From assembly GCF_010119975.1 (NCBI RefSeq), contig NZ_CP048222.1:8718501-8782500 (forward strand): a stretch of DNA of 64,000 nucleotides. The letters are read 5' to 3'. Below, one piece after another: positions 51,143-63,629 of this stretch; within the stretch, counting starts at the first letter, position 1, and each line of letters starts with the position of its first letter. The notes beneath the pieces are model-generated. The model saw nothing but the letters and a program-made list of their open reading frames with translations. It ran no database searches and was not told where the DNA came from. The stretch is from Rhodocytophaga rosea (lineage in GTDB: Bacteria > Bacteroidota > Bacteroidia > Cytophagales > 172606-1). Both the position numbers and the translations under genes were made by a program.

Positions 51143-53059
51143 ATGAATAGCAAACAATTTATCCTATTATCAACTCCTTTCGTATTGTTATTACTTGTAC
51201 TGGGATATTGTACACCAAAGAAACATTCACCACTACGCCAGATCACCCAGGTAAACCAAAACTATACACGTTATCTCAACCGGCTGGATACTTCACTTAC
51301 AGAATTAAAAAAGGCGGTAGAAACAGATCAGCCTTCCATACAGGTACAACAGGCTTTTCAGGAAGCCAGATTAGCTTTCAAAAAGATTGAATTTCTGGCT
51401 GAATACTACAATCCGTATACCGTAAAAAGTATGAACGGACCGGCAATTGATGAAGTAGAAGAAGATGATCCCACCGAAAAAATCATTTCTCCTACCGGTT
51501 TTCAGGTAATGGAAGAATTACTTTTTCCAGTCTATGAATCTTCCAGTAAAAAAGCCGTATTACAGGAAATAGGCATTCTGAAAGCTTGTCTCAACCGCTT
51601 GCGTATGGTTAATGAAACTACCCAAATGACGGATGCGCACATTTTTGATGCCATGCGCCTGCAGGTGTATCGAATCATTACATTAAGCATTTCCGGTTTT
51701 GATTCGCCGGTGGCTTTTCATAGTATGCCGGAAGCAGCCTCGTCTATAGATGCCCTTCAGGAAACATTTACCATTTATAAACCTTCCCTCCAAAGTAAAT
51801 CACCTGCGCTTTCTCAACAGGCAGATCATATTTTTATTAATAGTATTCAATATCTGAAACAACATTCTGATTTTAATACATTCGACCGGGCAGCATTTAT
51901 TACCCGGTATGCCAATCCTCTATCCAGGCTGTTGCTGGAAGCCCAGCAAGCCTTACTAATACCATTACCCTCTCATATGCGGGCTTTCTCTTCCAAAGCC
52001 GGAACCCTGTTCGATACAAATGCCTTCAACCCGGATTATTATGCGCCAGATCAGAACTCCTACCTAACACCTGCAAAAGTTGAGCTGGGCAGATTGCTGT
52101 TTTTTGATCCGATACTATCCGGAAATGGTGCCCGTTCCTGTGCCTCTTGTCATAAACCTGAAAAAGCCTTTACAGACGGACAAGCGAAAAGCATTGCATT
52201 CGATTTTAAAGGAGAAGTCAGCCGGAATGCCCCTACCATTATAAATGCTGGCTTGCAACGAGCCTCTTTCCATGATATGCGGGTAACTTTCCTGGAAGAT
52301 CAGGCTACCGATGTATTAATGAATGCCAGCGAAATGCATGGTTCGATGCAAAAAGCAGTGAATATGCTTGAGCAAAGTGCAGAATATACGGGTTTATTCC
52401 AAAAGGCTTTTCCACAAGATTCTGTCTTTTTAACTGAACGGAATCTGAAAATAAGTATTGCCAGCTATGTGCGTTCACTTACCAGCCTTAATTCCAGATT
52501 TGATCAGTACATGCGTGGCGGCACCACCAGACTTACAGCACTTGAAAAACAAGGCTTTAATGTATTTATGGGAAAAGCTAAATGTGCAACCTGTCATTTT
52601 ATGCCGCTTTTTAATGGCACCGTTCCACCGGATTTTGATAAAACAGAAGCGGAAATACTGGGAGTACCAGCCAGTAAAGACACCTTGCATCCCAGGCTGG
52701 ATACTGACCTGGGAAAATTTTCCTTGTATAATAAAACACTTCACAAATTTGCTGTCAAAACACCTACCCTTAGGAACATAGCCCTTACAGCTCCTTATAT
52801 GCACAATGGGGTATATGATACACTGGAAGAAGTAGTAGATTTCTACAACAAAGGGGGCGGAACCGGGCTAGGTATCGATATTCCTACTCAAACCCTGCCA
52901 GATGATAAATTACAGCTAAGTATTCAAGACAAAAAATCGCTTATTGCGTTTATGCAGGCATTAACAGATACTACTGCTTTAACTGGTACTCCTAAAAGGT
53001 TACCTTCCTTTCCTGATGAGGTAGCTTTGAACCATAGAAAAGTAGGTGGAAAGTATTAA
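51143..53059 (+). CDS. Di-heme cytochrome c peroxidase with imelysin-like N-terminal domain, lipoprotein
   Basis: A 638-residue lipoprotein (FVLLLLVLGY followed by Cys). Residues about 30-290 are a helical imelysin-like domain (YLNRLDTSLTELKKAVETDQ). The C-terminal half is the CcP/MauG family: first heme at Cys333-Cys336-His337 (GARSCASCHKPEKAFTDG), second at Cys481-Cys484-His485 (GKAKCATCHFMPLF). A late Met candidate is in APYMHNGVYDTLEEVVDFYN. It reduces hydrogen peroxide or oxidises an exported substrate in the periplasm. Probably co-transcribed with the PhoX-like gene. Confidence 0.9.
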   Translation: MNSKQFILLSTPFVLLLLVLGYCTPKKHSPLRQITQVNQNYTRYLNRLDTSLTELKKAVETDQPSIQVQQAFQEARLAFKKIEFLAEYYNPYTVKSMNGPAIDEVEEDDPTEKIISPTGFQVMEELLFPVYESSSKKAVLQEIGILKACLNRLRMVNETTQMTDAHIFDAMRLQVYRIITLSISGFDSPVAFHSMPEAASSIDALQETFTIYKPSLQSKSPALSQQADHIFINSIQYLKQHSDFNTFDRAAFITRYANPLSRLLLEAQQALLIPLPSHMRAFSSKAGTLFDTNAFNPDYYAPDQNSYLTPAKVELGRLLFFDPILSGNGARSCASCHKPEKAFTDGQAKSIAFDFKGEVSRNAPTIINAGLQRASFHDMRVTFLEDQATDVLMNASEMHGSMQKAVNMLEQSAEYTGLFQKAFPQDSVFLTERNLKISIASYVRSLTSLNSRFDQYMRGGTTRLTALEKQGFNVFMGKAKCATCHFMPLFNGTVPPDFDKTEAEILGVPASKDTLHPRLDTDLGKFSLYNKTLHKFAVKTPTLRNIALTAPYMHNGVYDTLEEVVDFYNKGGGTGLGIDIPTQTLPDDKLQLSIQDKKSLIAFMQALTDTTALTGTPKRLPSFPDEVALNHRKVGGKY

Positions 53060-56101
<3,042 letters not shown>

Positions 56102-56126
56102 GCTGACTAAAAGCAAAAGTTAAAAT

Positions 56127-56161
56127 AAAAGGGTGATAGCTATGTTCTATCACCCTTTTTT
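56127..56161 (+). terminator. Intrinsic terminator of katG
   Basis: AAAAGGGTGATAG (56127-56139) and CTATCACCCTTTT (56147-56159) form a perfect 13-bp stem with a 7-base loop, then more T. It lies 26 bases after the katG stop. Confidence 0.92.
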
Positions 56162-56376
56162 GATAGTATCAAGGATATTAATAGATGCCTTTCAACCACA
56201 AATCTGTTTTCATTTCAATATGTCGCCTTTGGATATGTAAATAAACCATAAATGGAGATGGTCATCTCAGATTGAGCAGAATCAGAGTGGACTTCACCGT
56301 TTTTTAACTGGCTTAATGAAGAAAAACTTTTCTTTATTTTTTGAGAAATATAAAATGGAACTTCTCTTTTTAAAAG

Positions 56377-56466
56377 TAGGGTTTCCGCACCAAAATAGGG
56401 ATAAAAGCAAGAAGTATCTATTTTTGCTAGATGCAACTACCAAACTATTTTGGTGCGGAAACCCTA
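56377..56466. repeat. 22-bp perfect inverted repeat upstream of the second HTCS
   Basis: The 22 bases at 56377-56398 (TAGGGTTTCCGCACC then AAAATAG) are exactly inverted at 56445-56466, with a 46-base centre. The centre holds AGCAA and TTGCT, so the stem could continue with a bulge. Ends and size resemble a MITE-like or operator structure. It starts about 95 bases before the regulator gene. Confidence 0.85.
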
Positions 56467-56560
56467 TATAAGCAGTACCTAATAAAAGCAAAACTATATC
56501 TTCCTTTGTAGTGAAAATCCACAAACTTTGCTACCTTAAGGTTAATATCCCAACATCCTT

Positions 56561-59500
56561 ATGGGTTTCTCTATTCGCTTTCCTCAGTATGCTGGCAAAA
56601 TCTATCTCCATACCAGCTTCCATCACCCTACTAAATTTAGTTTAAAGCCTCATACTATAATTTACCTCTCTGCAGCACTTGTTTTTTGCATAGCTATCAA
56701 CTTAATAGCTCCAATGCCCCTGCTTGCTCAACATATTACTTTTGAAAAGGTAACTCCCCCGCTGGGCTTTGAACTAGCATCTATAAATGACCTCAAACAA
56801 GACGCTCAGGGATATATATGGATTGCCACTACAAAAGGTTTACAGCGGTATGATGGCTATACCTGGAAGACTTTCCTGCACGATTCTACTCTTACCAGCT
56901 CGCTTGCTGATAATAAAATTGTATCGGTGTGCCCTACCCGGGATGGGAAAGTATGGGTGGGTACGTTTGGCATGGGCATGGATTGCCTGGACCCAGAATC
57001 TGGCAAAGTTACCCATCACTTTTTGGCCGGGCGCAAGGAGTTTAACTGGCAAGAGAATTTTATCACCTATCTTCGGGAAGACAGGATGGGAAACCTTTGG
57101 ATCGGCACAAACCGTGGGCTTTACTGCCGCCAGATTAAAACGGGCCAGTTTACCCGTTATGTGCCCATTGCTGGCGACTCCACCAGCCTGAGTCACCTAG
57201 AGGTACAAACTATTTATGAGGACCGGGAAGGAACGCTCTGGATCGGTACCGGATACCCAGACACAACCACTCCACTGGAAGGTGGCTTGAATAAATTCGA
57301 TTCAAAAACGGGCCGGTTTACCCGCTACTTACATAACCCTAAAGATCCCTATAGCCTCATTGACAGCCGGGCGCAAGTGCTTTTCGAGGACAGCCGTGGC
57401 ACTTTCTGGGTGGGAACAGCCGGAGATGGCCTCCATACCCTGGATAGAAAAACCGGTAAGTTTACCAGGTATCCCTACCAGGCTGATCATCCCCAGAAGT
57501 TGAGCCGTCCTTATGCAAAAAATCCATGGAGAGGAATCGCGCATGGCGTTAACCTTATTACTGAAGATGCGGCAGGAGCGATCTGGATCGGGGCCGTTGC
57601 TAGTGGACTCAACCGATACGAGCCGTCTAGTGGAAAGCTCACCCATTTTGAAATGGGAGCACCAGGCGATCTACCAGACAATACATTCAATTCGGCCTTG
57701 CGTACTAGGGATGGATTACTATGGATGGGAACTACCGTAGGTCAGCTCCTCAAAGTACCTTCCTTGAATAACCTGGTCACCCATGTGGCTACCCCTGCGG
57801 GTGTGCATATCTTTCATGAGGATGCAGCCGGCACCATGTGGCTTGGAACGGCAGCTGGCTTAAGGCCTATTGAGCCACTCCAACCGGCTTCCCAAGCTTT
57901 TCTGCGCCAAGCTGCCCGCCAGACTACCCTGCTTACCGACCGTGTCACAAGAATCAACCAGGACAGAAAGGGAAACTTATGGATCAGTGCGTGGAATAAT
58001 GGGCTATATCACTTCACAACTTCAACTGGTAGATTTCACCACTACAAGCATGATTCTCTCGATACTCATAGTCTGAGTGCAGGTAATATAGTGAATACCT
58101 ATCAGGACCATAGCGGAACCATATGGGTACTTACGGAGGGTGGACTTAACCGCCTGGATAATACAACCGGAAGGTTCACCCACTATTACCATGATCCCAA
58201 CGATAGTTCTTCCCTGGCCAGCAACTCTACCTTTCCTGCCCTGGAGGATCGAACAGGTGCCTTTTGGGTAGGCACTGTAAATGGTGGGCTCCACTTGCTG
58301 GATAGAGCTACTGGGAAGAGCACCAATTTTCTACCCGGAAGTTCTATTATTCAACTCCTTGAAGATGCCTCCGGTACACTATGGGTAGCCGCACACGACA
58401 GAGGCCTTTACTGGTTAAACAGACAAAAGTATCAGTTCGAATCATTTGTAGATCCAGTATCCGGAAAACCGCTACCCTACGCCAATAGCCTGCTGGAAGA
58501 TAAATCAGGAACGCTGTGGGTAGGTGCGATTTCCGGTTTAGCGGCTATCAACCGGCAACGCGATTCACTCAGATTATTTGGGTCCAATTACGGCATTGGG
58601 GGAGCAGAAGATCTGTACTTCGGAGCCAGGTACCAAAGCCGGGACGGCAGCTTATATTATGGCGGTGAGAGTGGATATTACAAGTTTAGGCCAGAGCTGC
58701 TGTTAAAGCATCATGCGGTGTCGCCGCAATTAGTGCTTTCTGCCTTGCGTATCCATAACCAGTCGATTACGCCTACTCCTGAAGGGCCTTTGCAGGAAGG
58801 ATTGTCTCAGGCCAATATCATTCACCTCTCTCACAACCAAAGCGTTTTTTCTATTGATTTTGTGGGTATAGACTATCGTCATCCGGAGCAACATCAGTAC
58901 ACCTATATGCTGGAAAACTATGACTTTACCTGGCGGCCGGCAGGCAGCGAACGTACCGCTCATTACTTCAACGTTCCGCCAGGAGAATACATTTTCCGGG
59001 TAAAAGTAGTGAATAGCGATGGGATATGGACTCAAAAAGCCATTTCTATCCTTATCTCCCCACCCTGGTGGCGTACCATCTGGGCATATGCACTATATGC
59101 ATTCGCCTTTGTAGGTTTGTTCTATGGCGGATGGCGCTACCTGCTATTGCGGGAGCGATCAAAAAATGAGCAGCAGCTCCGTCAGTTTAAAGCTGAGCAG
59201 GTACTTGAAATGGATCAACTTAAATCGCATTTCTTTGCTAATATTTCCCATGAATTCCGCACGCCACTCACCCTGATCCTGAGCCCTCTGGAAAAGAAAC
59301 TACGTACACTCCATGTGGACCACCCAGAACAGAGCGACTTTCAGTTGATGCACCGCAATGCCCTTCGGTTATTACAACTGGTCAATCAACTACTGGATCT
59401 CTCCAAACTGGAAGCCGGGAAAATGGTATTACAAACAGAGCCTGGAGAAATTATACATTTTTTTCAAAGAATTGCTACTTCCTTCACTTCTCTGGCCGAG

Positions 59501-60844
59501 GCCAGGCAGATTCAATTTGGGGTACATGCGCCAGATGAGTACTTATGGGTGTGTTTTGACAAGGATAAATTAGAAAAAATCCTTAATAATCTACTTTCTA
59601 ATGCCTTCAAGTTCACACCCACTGCAGGTAGTATCTCCATTTCCCTGCGTTTAAAACCGGCTTCTGCTTTAGATAATATTCCCTTAGAGAAAGCCCATAT
59701 TCTAGCCGATTTTTCGATTAAAGATACAGGTATTGGGATTTCGTCTTCGCAAATAAAGCAGATTTTCAACCGTTTCCACCAAGTAGATAATTCCCTGACC
59801 AGAGAACAGGAAGGCAGTGGTATTGGTTTATCATTAACTAAGGAACTCGTGGAGCTACATGGTGGGAGTATAAGTGTAGAAAGTGAACTGGAAAAAGGAA
59901 CAACATTTACGGTTTCCCTGCCCTTAGAACTTATGCACCACAAGCAACTTGAGCAAAGGGATGTCTTCTCAAAGGAACATCAGCTGACTTTTGGAGGGAT
60001 AACAGAACGCTATAAGGGGGAGGAATTAACGACCCTGCCCACTTATGCTGAAAGTAGTACAGACCTTCCTGCACCTATGGTGCTGATTGTAGAGGACAAC
60101 GCTGACTTACGCCGCTTCATGCACCAAATCTTACGTGAATACTCTGATCCTCCGTATCGGGTCATAGAGGCAACTAATGGAGAGGAAGGGTACCATAAAG
60201 CAATGGAACATATTCCCGATCTGATCATCAGTGATATTATGATGCCCAAAATGGATGGGATAGCGCTCTGCAGCCGGTTGAAAACCGATGAAAAAACCTC
60301 TCATGTTCCTGTAATCCTGCTGACAGCCAAAACCTCCGGAGAAAGTAAAGTAGAAGGCTTAGAAAGAGGAGCGGATGATTACCTGACCAAACCTTTTGAG
60401 ATGCGCGAACTTTTGACCCGCATTCACAACCTGATAGAAGGGCGTCGTAAACTGAAAGCGCATTTCAGCGGTCAGGTGCTGCTGCAACCACAAGATATCG
60501 CCATTACCTCAGCAGATGAACGTTTCCTTAAGCGGACAATGGAAGTAATCGAAAGTTACATGGGAGATACTCAGTTCAATGTAGATATACTGGGGAAGGA
60601 AGTAGGGATGAGCCGGACACAACTGTACCGGAAGTTGCAAGCCTTGACCGGCCAATCTCCCAGCGACTTTATAAAAGTAATGCGGCTGCAGCGGGCAGCA
60701 CAATTAATAGCTAAAGGAAGTGGGACAGTATCAGAGATCTCATACCAGGTTGGCTTTAGTTCTCATTCTTACTTTTCCAAGTGCTTTCTGGAGCAATACG
60801 GCCAAACCCCATCTGAGTATCAGGCTGACAAGGCTTCTCTTTAA
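56561..60844 (+). CDS. Hybrid two-component system protein, one-chain sensor kinase/regulator (HTCS) 2
   Basis: A 1427-residue chain with the same plan as the one ending at 28415. A basic start and hydrophobic segment (LSAALVFCIAINLIAPMPLLAQ) are a signal or anchor. About twelve Reg_prop blades follow (IWIATTKGLQRYDGYTW, LWIGTNRGLYCRQI), then Y_Y_Y (YTYMLENYDFTWRPAG) and one helix (YALYAFAFVGLFYGGW). The kinase has His897 in FANISHEFRTPL, with DTGIGIS and GSGIGLSLTKEL. The receiver has Asp1225 in IISDIMMPKM and the AraC domain closes it (SYFSKCFLEQYGQTPSEYQ). It has no carbohydrate-utilisation genes beside it. Confidence 0.95.
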   Translation: MGFSIRFPQYAGKIYLHTSFHHPTKFSLKPHTIIYLSAALVFCIAINLIAPMPLLAQHITFEKVTPPLGFELASINDLKQDAQGYIWIATTKGLQRYDGYTWKTFLHDSTLTSSLADNKIVSVCPTRDGKVWVGTFGMGMDCLDPESGKVTHHFLAGRKEFNWQENFITYLREDRMGNLWIGTNRGLYCRQIKTGQFTRYVPIAGDSTSLSHLEVQTIYEDREGTLWIGTGYPDTTTPLEGGLNKFDSKTGRFTRYLHNPKDPYSLIDSRAQVLFEDSRGTFWVGTAGDGLHTLDRKTGKFTRYPYQADHPQKLSRPYAKNPWRGIAHGVNLITEDAAGAIWIGAVASGLNRYEPSSGKLTHFEMGAPGDLPDNTFNSALRTRDGLLWMGTTVGQLLKVPSLNNLVTHVATPAGVHIFHEDAAGTMWLGTAAGLRPIEPLQPASQAFLRQAARQTTLLTDRVTRINQDRKGNLWISAWNNGLYHFTTSTGRFHHYKHDSLDTHSLSAGNIVNTYQDHSGTIWVLTEGGLNRLDNTTGRFTHYYHDPNDSSSLASNSTFPALEDRTGAFWVGTVNGGLHLLDRATGKSTNFLPGSSIIQLLEDASGTLWVAAHDRGLYWLNRQKYQFESFVDPVSGKPLPYANSLLEDKSGTLWVGAISGLAAINRQRDSLRLFGSNYGIGGAEDLYFGARYQSRDGSLYYGGESGYYKFRPELLLKHHAVSPQLVLSALRIHNQSITPTPEGPLQEGLSQANIIHLSHNQSVFSIDFVGIDYRHPEQHQYTYMLENYDFTWRPAGSERTAHYFNVPPGEYIFRVKVVNSDGIWTQKAISILISPPWWRTIWAYALYAFAFVGLFYGGWRYLLLRERSKNEQQLRQFKAEQVLEMDQLKSHFFANISHEFRTPLTLILSPLEKKLRTLHVDHPEQSDFQLMHRNALRLLQLVNQLLDLSKLEAGKMVLQTEPGEIIHFFQRIATSFTSLAEARQIQFGVHAPDEYLWVCFDKDKLEKILNNLLSNAFKFTPTAGSISISLRLKPASALDNIPLEKAHILADFSIKDTGIGISSSQIKQIFNRFHQVDNSLTREQEGSGIGLSLTKELVELHGGSISVESELEKGTTFTVSLPLELMHHKQLEQRDVFSKEHQLTFGGITERYKGEELTTLPTYAESSTDLPAPMVLIVEDNADLRRFMHQILREYSDPPYRVIEATNGEEGYHKAMEHIPDLIISDIMMPKMDGIALCSRLKTDEKTSHVPVILLTAKTSGESKVEGLERGADDYLTKPFEMRELLTRIHNLIEGRRKLKAHFSGQVLLQPQDIAITSADERFLKRTMEVIESYMGDTQFNVDILGKEVGMSRTQLYRKLQALTGQSPSDFIKVMRLQRAAQLIAKGSGTVSEISYQVGFSSHSYFSKCFLEQYGQTPSEYQADKASL

Positions 60845-61191
60845 CGAAATTACCTTCTAGGGTGAAATCATTTTTTACTCACCTCGTGCAGGCTTTCGGT
60901 GCCTGCATTTCCATAGTAATGTAACGAGAGTTACAGCTTTTGTAACCTAATTGCCAGCGGCAGTGGAACGTGGATGATTTCCGCTTTTTTGTGCAACCAG
61001 ATTGATATCATCAGAACGGAGGCTATTAGGTATGCCTTTTTATATCTTGCTACATTTATTCCATCAATTTCTGTTTGCTTACACCCAAAAAACAAACTAT
61101 CCTCCTACCAGGAAGGCAGCCATAATTAATTGAGTGATCCTATAGCATTTCTTATAAAGCAACCCTACTATTAATCTTCAAATACATTCTT
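60845..61191. other. Intergenic interval after HTCS 2
   Basis: Contains a hairpin TGCAGGC/GCCTGCA (60887-60893 with 60901-60907, loop TTTCGGT), possibly the regulator's terminator, although the T-tract is short. No gene seen in the remaining bases. Confidence 0.5.
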
Positions 61192-61569
61192 ATGAAGGCA
61201 ATTTCTAATGAAGCATTTTCTTTTAAAGCCCTGTTTCAACCAAACAACCGGCCATGTGCTAAGAAGCAACAAGCGGTGTGTAGGTTTACCAAACGACCGC
61301 TAGCAGCCTTTTTACTTGCTGTACCCTTTCCCACTCATGTACCAGCGGATGTAGAAGTTTACACGGAAGCAAAATGGCGTATTCTGGAGATGACCTTTTA
61401 CTGGATGCAATGGGCATTTATATATGCGGCGGCTTGTATGGTCGGTTTATACTTATTTTTCTTCATCATCGGATTTTGTATAGAGAAGCTTGTTAATAAA
61501 AAGTGGAAAAGGCCATATTTCACTAGGCTAAGTATATCGAAGGCAAATACCTGGAAAAGCCTTTCCTAA
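61192..61569 (+). CDS. Hypothetical 125-residue membrane protein
   Basis: Unrecognised. A basic N-terminal half (NRPCAKKQQAVCRFTKRPLA) is followed by a weakly hydrophobic patch (AAFLLAVPFP). One strong membrane helix lies near residues 78-100 (FIYAAACMVGLYLFFFIIGF), and a basic tail ends it. The Lys/Arg distribution suggests a cytoplasmic C-terminus. It is separated from the regulator by a 350-base gap and from the next gene by 222 bases. Confidence 0.45.
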   Translation: MKAISNEAFSFKALFQPNNRPCAKKQQAVCRFTKRPLAAFLLAVPFPTHVPADVEVYTEAKWRILEMTFYWMQWAFIYAAACMVGLYLFFFIIGFCIEKLVNKKWKRPYFTRLSISKANTWKSLS

Positions 61570-61791
61570 AAGCAAGATCCATTATAGTTTAGATGCCTCC
61601 CAATTTAAGCTATCCCTTAAAAATCTTGTTTAGCTCACAACATTGACAAGCTTCTTTACTTCTGCGCTAATCATGCTGATAATCATTGCATACAATAGAG
61701 GCATCTGATCAAGATTTGGTCAATAGGAACCTTTTTCTGTGCGATTTAAAAAAGCAATAATCCTGCTAACACCGCCTAAACATTTATTTCT

Positions 61792-62505
61792 ATGCCTACT
61801 AAAGTATACGTTTCTTCTGTACCTGCCACTTCTAAGGCAAACATACAGGAGACCTTCTCCTATCGCAAGTCAGGATGGGCAGCCATCGCCAGCGGCATAA
61901 TTGGCATCCTGGCAGCCGGATCGTTAATCACGTACTTGATTTTACGTTCCAGCAGCCAGGAAGTAACTATTTTCCTATCCAGGGTTCACGATGGGGGCGT
62001 TTTTCTTCAGTTTCTACTTCTGATTCCAGTCGTCTTTGGGCTTCATAAACTTTCACTGCTAAGGCCTCCTGGCATGAGTAGAACCATACTTTCTATGGGT
62101 GTCGGAGCAGTCCTATGGGTAGTTTTCTGTCTGTTGCTCACACTACCAAAAGTGGTGGCAGAAGTACTCTATATGTTTCCGCAAGGTGTATTCGGAGGGT
62201 GGCTCATGGTCGTTTGCTGGCGGTTGAGGAACAATCTTTCTCCAGGACTTCGCTGGTTTGGAATAATTGTGGGGTTTGGCCTTGCCCTTGTTGGGATCTT
62301 TCCCTTGGGATATGCCATTTTTGTTGATACCATTATTCTTCAAATACCGGCGGCATCCGAAGAGGCAGTTGCAAAAATTCCTATTACCCCTGCCAATATG
62401 GTATTGCATTGGTTCCTTTGGGTGGGCTCGCCTATGGGAGTCCTCACACTTCCATTCTGGACTATCTTAATCGGCCGCCGACTGCTGCGGGAGAGTCACA
62501 TATAA
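61792..62505 (+). CDS. Hypothetical six-helix membrane protein, 237 residues
   Basis: About six membrane helices are visible: WAAIASGIIGILAAGSLITY, GVFLQFLLLIPVVFGLHKLS, SMGVGAVLWVVFCLLLTLPK, a short GVFGGWLMVVCW, WFGIIVGFGLALVGIFPLGY and MVLHWFLWVGSPMGVLTLPF. The layout recalls DUF4386-type proteins, but no confident family is assigned. It starts after a polar leader (MPTKVYVSSVPATSKANIQ). Next gene starts 65 bases downstream, so they may form an operon. Confidence 0.65.
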   Translation: MPTKVYVSSVPATSKANIQETFSYRKSGWAAIASGIIGILAAGSLITYLILRSSSQEVTIFLSRVHDGGVFLQFLLLIPVVFGLHKLSLLRPPGMSRTILSMGVGAVLWVVFCLLLTLPKVVAEVLYMFPQGVFGGWLMVVCWRLRNNLSPGLRWFGIIVGFGLALVGIFPLGYAIFVDTIILQIPAASEEAVAKIPITPANMVLHWFLWVGSPMGVLTLPFWTILIGRRLLRESHI

Positions 62506-62570
62506 AACTCGCTTTTACCCCTTAAGATCAAGAAACAAACAACAATCATACAAGCTGAACGACTAATCTA

Positions 62571-63629
62571 ATGAATAAAATTTCAACGCCTGGCATAAGT
62601 GCTGCTTCGGTTACCGGGCATCGCATGAACAGTAGCACCTTTCAAACCCGCTATGTCAAGTATTTCTTTGTAGCGATGGCCTGCCTGTTTCCTATTCTGG
62701 TTTTATTAGGTTTTGTTCCCGATTATGTGGTAATATTTGGTGGACAATTGAAGGTGCATTGGTTTTCCCATCTGCATGGCGTGATAATGAGCGCCTGGTT
62801 AGCCATGTTTTTTACCCAGAGTTTTCTGGCAGCAAAGGGGAATTTGAGACTTCACCGGCAATTAGGCATGATTTCCTTTGGGTTGGGCATACTCGTTTGG
62901 CTCACGATGATTATAGTCACCTTTCGGGCTTTGATTGCCAATAATCCGCCCATGGAAGATTCTCAATTTGATGTGCTACTCATTGCGTTGAATCAGGTAG
63001 TTCTGTTTGGACTATTCTTTACCTGGGGTATGCTCGTAAGAAAAAAAGATACCACAGCCCATAAACGTCTGCTTTTACTGGCTACCATCGTTATTTTGCA
63101 AGCGGCCATCGACCGCATCCGGTTTTTGCCAGGTATTAATACTTTTATCTTTATACGATTTCTCTACCTGGACTTACTTCTGGTTCCACTGCTTATTTAT
63201 GACTATTTTACTTTAAAACGCATTCACCAAATTACCTGGATAGGTGCGATATGCATAGGTCTTGTCCAGGCTGGAAATGTGATAGGCGTCGAGTCGAGGG
63301 CCTGGCACCAGTTCTGGTTCAACGCCATTTCCCCCTTTGTAGAGAAGGTAGTCGAAGTTCAGCTCACCGATAAGCAAGCAGCATTGCTTGTGGGCGATTA
63401 TGGAGACAAGAATTGGCATATGACTATCAGCCAGGAGAGTGGGAAACTATACCTTCAACTTCCCACGTTACCAAAAAGGGAACTGGGAGCAACTTCTTCA
63501 ACCAGGTTATTTGTGCGTACTATCAACTGGAAACTCAATTTCATCATAGGAACTGATGGCCAGGTGACGAAAATAATTAACGATCAAATAGCAATTGAAT
63601 GGGAGGCAAAGAGAATCAAGCAACCTTAG
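62571..63629 (+). CDS. DUF2306-like membrane protein with C-terminal soluble domain
   Basis: A 352-residue protein. Residues about 28-245 hold seven membrane helices (YFFVAMACLFPILVLLGFVP; HWFSHLHGVIMSAWLAMFFT; LGMISFGLGILVWLTMIIVT; GLFFTWGMLVRKKDTTAHKR). The pattern HGVIMSAWL with LHRQLG is typical of DUF2306-like proteins. The last 90 residues are soluble beta strands (LTDKQAALLVGDYGDKNWHM, IIGTDGQVTKIINDQIAIEW), which resemble the DUF3471-like tail of beta-lactamase-family proteins. The fusion is unusual. Function unknown. Confidence 0.65.
   Translation: MNKISTPGISAASVTGHRMNSSTFQTRYVKYFFVAMACLFPILVLLGFVPDYVVIFGGQLKVHWFSHLHGVIMSAWLAMFFTQSFLAAKGNLRLHRQLGMISFGLGILVWLTMIIVTFRALIANNPPMEDSQFDVLLIALNQVVLFGLFFTWGMLVRKKDTTAHKRLLLLATIVILQAAIDRIRFLPGINTFIFIRFLYLDLLLVPLLIYDYFTLKRIHQITWIGAICIGLVQAGNVIGVESRAWHQFWFNAISPFVEKVVEVQLTDKQAALLVGDYGDKNWHMTISQESGKLYLQLPTLPKRELGATSSTRLFVRTINWKLNFIIGTDGQVTKIINDQIAIEWEAKRIKQP

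Noticed and set aside
49594-53059. katG-like or PUL operon reading of the PhoX/peroxidase pair
   Set aside because: No SusCD or sugar enzymes nearby; the two genes are best described as a redox/phosphatase lipoprotein pair.
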